Shown here: one piece after another, positions 57,038 to 64,000 of the stretch
Layout of the letters: the number at the start of each line of letters is the position of its first letter
How positions within the stretch are numbered: the stretch's first letter is position 1
DNA from: Spinellus fusiger
Taxonomy: Eukaryota > Mucoromycota > Mucoromycetes > Mucorales > Phycomycetaceae
Direction of reading: 5' to 3'
Assembly: GCA_025094145.1 (NCBI GenBank)
Contig: JALLLS010000104.1
Location: 1-64,000, forward strand
Length of the DNA stretch: 64,000 nt
The notes under the pieces: generated by a model
Told to the model about the DNA's origin: nothing
Database searches by the model: none
The model's input: the letters and a program-made list of their open reading frames with translations, nothing else
Position numbers and translations under genes: made by a program

Positions 57038-57451
57038 TTGAAGAAGATAATATGTTATTTAATTTCTCAAAGATCATTCTACCCAAAAATAGATTCGTAT
57101 TTTAGTAAAGCCTTTCCACTCTCAATTGATCTTTTTACCGAAAACATTGATCAATTGAGAGTGGAGAGACTGTATGTTCCTTGTATCACTATTCACATAA
57201 AATATCAGTCTCATCTATCAAAAGGTGGTAAGCCATCGAGCTTTAATTTTAATTTTAAAAAGAGAAATAAGGACTTTATTAAAGCATCTGTTTTTAACAT
57301 TGATCAAACCTATGTGTTAATAATACCAGGGTATGCTACTATGAACAGACCTATAGGATATAAATATTGTAGTTTTATTTTTATTTCTATCACTATTACT
57401 ATTAAAAAACACACATTAAAATATACATACAGATATAAGACAGTAGCTTGA
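57038..57451 (+). CDS. Unassigned 137-codon ORF carrying an inverted repeat
   Basis: An ATG-started open frame in AT-rich DNA. It is Lys/Ile/Tyr-rich, with NIDQTYVLIIPGYATMNRPIG as its only less biased stretch. A perfect 17-bp inverted repeat (57115-57131 and 57149-57165) sits within it. No signal peptide or domain recognised. It may be a fragment of a mobile-element protein or chance; no neighbouring gene supports it. Confidence 0.2.
   Translation: MKKIICYLISQRSFYPKIDSYFSKAFPLSIDLFTENIDQLRVERLYVPCITIHIKYQSHLSKGGKPSSFNFNFKKRNKDFIKASVFNIDQTYVLIIPGYATMNRPIGYKYCSFIFISITITIKKHTLKYTYRYKTVA
57115..57165. repeat. Perfect 17-bp inverted repeat (hairpin)
   Basis: The arm TCCACTCTCAATTGATC (57115-57131) is followed, after 17 bases, by its exact reverse complement (57149-57165). 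The stem would be 17 bp with a 17-nt loop. No poly-T follows at once, so it is not an obvious terminator. Confidence 0.9.
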
Positions 57452-58305
57452 TAAGAATCATAATAATAATAAAAGTAAGGAATGAGTAATGAACACAATG
57501 TCATTATAATTTTTGAAAAGCCAAAGTAATCGATACTCTTTCTTTTTAGAATGTTTAATATAAAGTAGATCATACAAAAGGTATTAATGTATCAGTTCAA
57601 ATAATAAATACGAATAATAGAATTGCAAAAAACCCAACCATCAACAAAGATAAATACTATCAAAAGCACCATGTAGAGATAGGATAATATAAATAATGCA
57701 ACAACAAGCATTGTGCCATGCATACATAGATTATTATAGAAAGGTAGTCTATAAACTAGTTTAATTATTAACCGGTCTCTTCACTGTTAGGTCTTTTGAA
57801 TTGATTTTGGTCAAACCAGTCTTGGTCTCCCTTGTTTCTTTTGGTCTTACTTCTGGTCCTACTACTGTTCCTACCTATATCATTTTTATTGCTCTTCGTT
57901 CATACACGAATTGTGAGATATTTGTCTGCCTATCCACCTGTTTATTCTCTTATTGACTTATTCTAACAAGTACTACACTCTACATCCCAGAATTACTACT
58001 AAGGTTGTCATTCGGACGTTTTTATTCTATTTTAATAATAATAACAAAAAGTTATAACAAGATGTATTGGTAAATCCTTAACATTCGCTTGACTTTTATC
58101 TTATTGATATTTGGCCAACTCCTCAAGGGGAAAAATAAAAAGGAAGAGAGTTGGCACTGATAACTCTTCTTGGTGTTCCAATTCAACAGTGAAAATGTTA
58201 TCCATTAGCCTTTATTCACGTTTATGAGTTGTGAACTATTCTATACCCTAACACCATAGACAAAGCTTATGAATGTATAAGATCCTGCAAGTGAATAGAA
58301 GAGTA

Positions 58306-59654
58306 TACAGCCACACAACATTAGAAAGAGTACGATCCCTTAATTTATATATTTTTAAACATGATTCTTCTTCTTTTTACCACTGAATCACACTGCATTA
58401 AACAATTTCAAATTTCAAACGAATAATCTTCAACTAGAAACTATAGAGTTTATAATAAGATTAAAGAAAGAAAGTAATGAGGTGTTTATTGGCTAAAAAA
58501 AAAAACTCCATGGGTAGCATTTCAAAGGTCGTTGGCATTAGCAAGTCTACTGCCCAGAATATCATTAGTAGAATCAAGACCACTGATACACCTATATCAA
58601 AGCCTAGTTCTGGTGCACCAAAAAAAACTAAACGGGAGAGACCTCATACGACTTGAGTCCATTCTAAGAGGCAACCCATCTGTCTCCTATAACTATATAA
58701 ATTTGGAACTTGAGGCAAATGAGATAATCATCTGTGGAGCAACATTCATCAAATACATACACTAGGTTGGGTTTGGTTCCTACTTCGCAGCACACAAGCC
58801 AAGGCTGTATGAAGAAAAAATGAAGAAAAGACTTTGTTGGGCGAAGGAACAGGTCAATTGGACCCGTGAGGACTGGAGATGCATTGTATGGTCTGATGAG
58901 TCACGGTTTGAAGTAGAGGGTTACCAGAGAGGAGCCAAAGTGATTCAAAAGATCTGAGAGAGGTGTAAGGCTGCTCATATCATACCTACAACCAAATGAA
59001 GGAAAGGTAGCATAATGATCTGGAGGTGTTTCTGGGCTGGTGGATTTGGGCCTTTGATCTTTATTGATGGCACTGTAAATCAGGACGAATAGATCAAAAT
59101 ATTGATAGGAAAATTTCTGTCATGGTTCATTGAATTGAATGAGAAGGAGGACATGGACTTTGTATTCCAAGAAGATGGGGTTAGCTGCCATACAGATGGC
59201 CATACAACATGGTGGAAAAGAGTCACATCAAATTAGAGTTCTTTGAGTATTGGCCCACACAAATCCCTGATTTCAACCCCATTGAACATCTCTAGAGCTG
59301 TCTTGATAAGCTGATCAATAACAAGAGAGCCGGTATCAAAAATATTGATGAGCTCAAGACAGCTTTAGAAGAGGTTTGGAGAAATATCCACATTGATCTT
59401 GTCGAATGTTTAGTTGGCTCAATGAAGGATCGCTGCCAGGCAGTTATTGATGCCAAAGGTGGTCCAACAAAATATTAAATAAAAACTTTTATATATATAT
59501 TACTATAGACAATATGTTAAACTAACTTTGTGTTGCATGTGAGGTTATTAGTATGTGTTTTGAGGTCGTAACATTTATATCCGTGAAGCATGTTCTTTCT
59601 CAGGATTTCAAAAAAAAAGAGAAATCGTACCCTTTCTAATGTTGTATGACTGTA
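58306..59654 (+). mobile_element. Tc1/mariner-like element, family 1, copy 2
   Basis: The terminal inverted repeats match over 31 bases with three mismatches: left 58306-58336 begins TACAGCCACACAACATTAG; the right end (59624-59654), read inward, begins TACAGTCATACAACATTAG. A TA lies on each side (58304-58305, 59655-59656), as expected for Tc1 target duplication. The transposase (+) is recognisable in shifting frames: HTH GSISKVVGISKST near 58510, SDESRFEVEG near 58900 (first Asp), GSIMIWRCFWAG near 59010, FQEDGVSCHT near 59170 (second Asp), and DFNPIEHL near 59270 (third). At least four stops or frameshifts make it inactive. Length 1349 bases. It is the same family as 3333-4639. Confidence 0.88.
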
Positions 59655-59656
59655 TA

Positions 59657-60980
59657 ACATAGTCTAACAATGGTATCATTTCTCAACGAGGTCTTTTGGT
59701 ACTATTCACCTCAACTCAGGAGACTGTCCGACAACCAAATTTTATTTATTTATAAAAATAAAAAATAAAAAAAAAGACGTTAGTATTCTTCAAGTGTAGA
59801 ATGTTATTGAGGACATAAAAATAGATTAAATGACAAGTACTTTTGAGTCATTCCCTATGGATTTTGACTTTAAAAGACCTTGAGTCTGGTAAAATCAGCG
59901 TTTGAAATAAAAGTGGAAGCTCTGAAGAAAGCTTGGATCCATAGTTTTGAAAAACAAAAGGGATGATTAGCCAAGTAGTTGTTGAATCACAACGATCTGC
60001 TTATGTATCTACCAAGCGTGTCTATCCCAACCATGAACCATAACAAAACTATAACCTTTCTTTTTCTTTTTTCTTTTTTTTTTTTCTTTTTTTTTGTATA
60101 TGATTTTATTTGAATAAATAATATCCATCTTACCTTATTTAAGTTCCTAATACACTCTTTAACTAGAGTGTGTGTTTTGCTACAGAAGAAATCTACCCCA
60201 ATAATTCAACAAGATTTAAAATATCTTTTATGGCAGTCAAGATCAAGCCTATATAAACGATCTAATGTGCACAGTCGATAAGGAAAACTTAAGCTAGAAC
60301 TACCAAAAACTAAGACAAAGAGGGCCATGAATCTATATTAAAATAAAAGAAGCACTCTAGTCAATGTTTTCGCAATCAATAAGCGAATGCACCCCAAAGC
60401 ATAGCTCCAGTGGTTAGGTATAGTCTTTATAGTATGTAGTGTCTCATCAAGCAATGTATTTTGAAGAAAGGTAGTTTAAGCAGGCAGAAGAAGCAATATG
60501 ACTGGTAAGAGTATTCACCAAAGACGTAAATCTCAAAGGGAGAAAATAGACCTTGTTCCAGGGTGTGTATTGATCATCCTAAATTGAATAAGCATTGTAT
60601 TTTTTCATCTTCTTTACAATAATACACTGGTTAAGAGAGAAAGAGAGATTAGATCTATAAATCATTAGCATAATCTGTGGATTTAATAGAGTCTTGGGTA
60701 TAGAACGTCTAAACAGTAGGAGTCTCATTACCTATAAAAGAGTAGAGATATACATACAGTACATAAGATTTAAGAGAAATAAGACTACAGCATCAAGTCC
60801 ATAGATCAGACTAGGATGGCATTGGAGGTATCTATTGAAAGATGAATAGTGTTGGAGAGGGTTGTTAACAGCAGAGACATCCAAAAGAAAGAAAGACAGA
60901 TGGTTTATTTTGAATGACTTGTAATTTGTCTTACTAAGTTCCAAAATACACTTACTTGCCCTATGATTGAGAACCTCTTA
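59657..60980. other. Gene-poor AT-rich spacer
   Basis: No supportable gene. A TTTTC/TTTTT tract lies at 60058-60095. Short minus-strand frames at 60.7-60.9 kb show no domain. Confidence 0.5.
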
Positions 60981-61776
60981 CTATAAATAACAGCCAAGAA
61001 TAGTATTTCTATTCATCTTTACAATGTTGTTATCAGCATCAACACCAGTGCATACGGCAGTTTCTGTAGTGTTATAGGACATGTTTCTTATACAAGGATG
61101 AAACTGATCAGAAAGAGATCTCTGTGATACTGCTCTTGGTGTATGTTTATAGGGTGCATGGTAATAGCAATCTCTTTTATCTAGTGGACATGATGAAACA
61201 GAAACAATGCCTCGGAAATGACCTCTTTCTTGTTCATATAAAGTAATAGCCCTTGACGGGGTGTACTGCATAAGCCCACCCAGACATAACAGGGTCCAAA
61301 CGTGCAAAAAAAAAAGAAAAAGAAAAAGAAAAAAAGAAAGAAAGAAACTTATAAACCACTGGCTGTGGAGATATACATTGCCTTGTTAAGACGACTCCCA
61401 TTAAGTGAATTCCCAGGCATAGTTTTACTAGTACTCTTCCATGATAAATGACAGGTCTTCTGTAGTGGGTGTTTGTGGAGAGGATACTATGAGCGTGCTT
61501 AAAATATAAAGTGACCAATGCTTTGGCGTTCTCACTTCTTTGATACTCACTACAAACCCAGTCATCCTATGAAGTGGATCTTGTTCCACAAGCAGCAAAA
61601 GGCTCCCCTTCTTGTTTTGCCCTGTTCTTTTCTATAGTAACCACCATCTTTTCTCCAGAAGAGCAAGAGCAAGAAGAAACAAGCACCAATCCCTGAGCCC
61701 ACCCTTTCTTATCTTTTACAACAACAACAACAACAGCAGCAGCAGCCATAGAAGTAACATTGACAGCCAATAGCAT
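60981..61776 (-). CDS. Possible secreted Cys-containing protein, structure unresolved
   Basis: The minus strand is less AT-biased here, with long open stretches in three frames. Near 61776 an ATG starts a hydrophobic run (MLLAVNVTSMAAAAVVVVVV) then SSCSCSSGEKMVV. A frame at 61307-60981 reads SRAITLYEQERGHFRGIVSV followed by several Cys and ends CTGVDADNN...GCYL. ITLYEQERGHFRG resembles the Greek-key motif of beta/gamma-crystallin-like secreted proteins, but one motif is weak evidence. I could not find introns that join the pieces in frame; it may be spliced, broken or non-coding. Confidence 0.3.
61725..61750. repeat. AAC/AGC triplet run
   Basis: Pure CAA then CAG triplets on the plus strand, encoding Val/Ala in the possible minus-strand gene. 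Confidence 0.8.
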
Positions 61777-62079
61777 TAGCAGCAAATAGCAGCCGCAATA
61801 GCAAATCACAGCAAATAACACCACCCCAAGAAAAAAAAAGAAAAAAAAAGGGTAGTGGCCTGTTCTCCTGCTTGATTCTTTCTATCTACATTTCTACCTA
61901 CATTTGTATCTACATTTGTATCTACATTTGCATAAATAGAGATAGCAATAAATATTCACCAGCAGAGAAGCCTATAGAGTAGCAGCAGAACCGCCTTGAC
62001 AATAGTCTAAAAGAGGGATTACACCATCTTTTTTCTTTTCTTTTCTTTTCTTTTCTACCTACATACAGCTATTTATCTT

Positions 62080-62569
62080 ATGGCAGGTAATTCATCGTTT
62101 TCTTTGTTTGCATAGGCTTACAGATGCCTCATTCTTCACCAACACCCCTCATTCTCTCGTTCTCTTATTCTCTCTCGCTTATTCTCTGTGTGTATTGACT
62201 CTTTACACCTATTATCTTTGTCTATTACTCAAAAGATCTCGGTTTTGATTTCACCGATGAACAGGATGACTACGATATCCACGATGAGACGTATTCACCC
62301 CTATCTCACACTCCAAGCAGCCATGGTCTTTTGTCAGACACTCTTCAGAAGAACAGCACTGTAGAAAGGTCAGCCCAAGAGTCCAGCGAGGGAGAAGAAG
62401 GGCAGGAGGTGCAAGAGGTGCAAGAGGTGCAAGAGGTGAAGGAGTCTCAAGACCTACAAGCACTGAGAGAGGCCAACGACTCTGAGGACTCTGAGGACTC
62501 TCTGCTATCCCAGGACTCTCAGGCACTCCAAAAACACCAGGCACCCACACTAGATTCCATGACGCAAGG

Positions 62570-62641
<72 letters not shown>

Positions 62642-64000
62642 CCCCTTCTTCTTTTTATTCTATGTTTAGGAGGATAACCTAGGATAGACACGTCAGGATA
62701 CAGTGGTTAACTCTCTTTTTTTTTAATTCTGTTTCTATTTGTATATGTTTATATATCATTTTTATTTGTAAAATGGGGTCCAAAGAAACACTCCACGAGA
62801 ATTATGAGGAGGAACCAGCAAAACAAGACATGTCACCCCTGGAGTGGATACGCATGCTAGACACGAGTCATGAAGAACTCAATAGGTAACCAATCAAGTA
62901 ATCAAGGATTGACCGGGTGTAGATTGCTACTGGCAAAAGAGTTGGCCAGTACACTCAATGATATTGCAGTGGAAGATGCAGTAGAATATATACTTCCAAT
63001 AGTGCATCGATTGGGCACAGATCCAGATGAGACTGTGAGGGAGATGTTTGTGAATGAATTGGATAGAGTGATCTTGTACTATTACAAGGTAAGGAGGTGT
63101 ACTATAGGTGGTTCTGTAGTTAGAGTCTATGGAGGGACTTAATTGTTGATGCTATGTTGTGTTATGATAGTATGCACCGCCTGAGAGTGCAGTATTGCCT
63201 GTAGAATCCAACCTTCTTACTCCCTCTGATCAAGAAGAGAAAGAGGAGAAAGAAGAGAAAGAAAAAGAATGTGCCCTGGTCACTACAGAGGCAGAGGCAG
63301 AGGCAGTGGTAGAGACAGTAGTAGAGACAGTATTAGAAGAAGTAGAGGCAGAAACAGAAACAGAATCAACAGCAGAAGCAAAATCAACAGCAGAAACAGA
63401 GGCAATGGAGATAGACCCTTCTCTTACAGAACAATCCTCTCAATCGTCCTCTTCTTCTCTTCATATTCCTTCTCAAGTGTTTGTTTCTCTACTTATCCAC
63501 TACTTGCTTGACCAGAACTCTGTTTTGGCATCTCTTGGACAGCAATGTATTGTCTCTGTAGCTACACAACTCATTGCAGATAACACAGCTTCCTCCACAA
63601 GACTCCTTAAACAAGAAATCATGGATGGTATCATTCTAGGCCTTGTCAATATTGCTGATGGTCACCAAGACTCCTCCTTCTCTTCCTCCTCCCCCACCAA
63701 ACGGCTCACCAAGTCCCACTCTACCTCTGTACCTGGATTTGAGGGATCCAACTACACCCACTCTTCCCCTTTCCACAACCCTTACCAACACACCACCTCA
63801 CCATTGCATCACCACGGACAGTCCTCTGAAGATTTTGAAGATGGAGATGTCCACCTTGCTAAAATGACATGTCTTTCGGTAAGCACACTATTGAGGTTTC
63901 TATAGAAAGAGAAGAGATCTATAGAAAGAGAGAGAGAAAGAAAGAAAAGAGCGAGATTGAGTTCAAAAGGCATAGTTGATCTCTGTCCTTGCCGGTCCAC
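62080..64000 (+). CDS. PPP4R1: PPP4R1-like protein phosphatase regulatory subunit (5' part, runs off window)
   Basis: Exons: 62080-62086, 62236-62568, 62786-62885, 62923-63088, 63171-63878 and 63976 to beyond 64000. All are in phase and GT-AG. PPP4R1-type proteins are HEAT/ARM-repeat scaffolds that bind protein phosphatase 4 (PP2A family). Coding starts MA-DLGFDFTDEQDDYD, where the first exon is just seven bases (ATGGCAG). Landmarks: SPLEWIRMLDTSHEELNRLLLAKELA split by a 37-nt intron (62886-62922), YILPIVHRLGTDPDETVREM (HEAT repeat), and VFVSLLIHYLLDQNSVLASLGQQ. The tail of exon 5 is Ser/His-rich. A QEV repeat (62405-62440), Glu-rich runs and AEAE/TAE repeats (63290-63410) are low complexity. 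Intron 2 carries long AAT/AAC triplets. Assignment rests on repeat pattern; identity of the catalytic partner is inferred. Confidence 0.78.
62570..62640. repeat. AAT/AAC triplet array in intron 2 of the PPP4R1-like gene
   Basis: About eleven AAT/GAT triplets followed by about thirteen AAC triplets, starting right at the splice donor. Confidence 0.9.

Noticed and set aside
57768..57896. Short minus frame ending WFDQNQFKRPNSEETG
   Set aside because: Looks less random than its surroundings, but about 42 codons, no ATG, no upstream continuation found.

Overview
The window looks like nuclear DNA of an early-diverging filamentous fungus, most likely Mucoromycota (Mucorales-like). Evidence: AT-rich intergenic DNA; many short GT-AG introns (mostly 37-130 nt) with CTAAC/CTGAC-like branch sites; a White Collar-1 type LOV photoreceptor, heat-shock-factor, bHLH and CAF-1/Rpd3L chromatin genes; Tc1/mariner relics; and a decayed Fanzor (eukaryotic TnpB homologue). 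The species assignment is inference.

Layout. 1-6.0 kb is a transposon graveyard: a Fanzor C-terminal relic (2.56-3.04 kb), a 1.3-kb Tc1-like element with recognisable ends (3.33-4.64 kb) and a second Tc1-like family beside it (4.7-5.72 kb). 6.1-10.1 kb, minus strand: eEF1B-gamma, then a six-exon WC-1 family photoreceptor whose last exon encodes an atypical zinc finger. A 4.9-kb stretch without a clear gene follows. 15-18.5 kb, minus: a Myc/Mondo-type bHLH factor and an eight-exon histidine acid phosphatase. The phosphatase is divergent from an FHA gene (19.2-20.6 kb), with a 12-bp minisatellite in the shared promoter. 20.6-25 kb: a Tc1 relic, a tandemly duplicated HTH relic and a small membrane protein. 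25.3-27.3 kb: AP180/CALM-type ANTH clathrin adaptor. 27.3-31.5 kb: AT-rich spacer. 31.6-33.8 kb, minus: HSF-type transcription factor.

35.3-50 kb is a compact housekeeping block: LSM2 (+), CAF-1 p60/CAC2 (-), CSE1 with 19 exons (-), cytosolic TyrRS (-), a DEP1/Sds3-family Rpd3L subunit (+), a small Ser/Pro-rich protein (+) and a PQ-loop membrane protein (+). 51.9-53.4 kb, minus: a conserved fungal secreted protein. 53.4-62 kb is again repeat-rich: a second copy of the first Tc1 family with good TIRs and TA target site, a second copy of an LTR-like dispersed repeat also found at 1.9-2.15 kb, and a perfect 17-bp inverted repeat. The right edge carries the 5' part of a PPP4R1-like phosphatase regulatory subunit, cut by the window end.

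There is no operon logic. Functional themes are light and stress transcription (WC-1, HSF, bHLH), chromatin (CAC2, DEP1), nuclear transport (CSE1), translation (eEF1G, TyrRS), RNA decay/splicing (LSM2) and endocytosis (ANTH, PQ-loop). Exon structures were rebuilt by hand from splice consensus, reading-frame phase and family conservation. Every multi-exon model given as confident closes in frame across all junctions. The points most worth checking are the Fanzor relic, the unusual WC-1 finger, the 37-40-nt introns with one- to seven-base coding first exons, a probable GA-AG intron, and an unexplained chain of in-frame exons at 34.15-34.81 kb.
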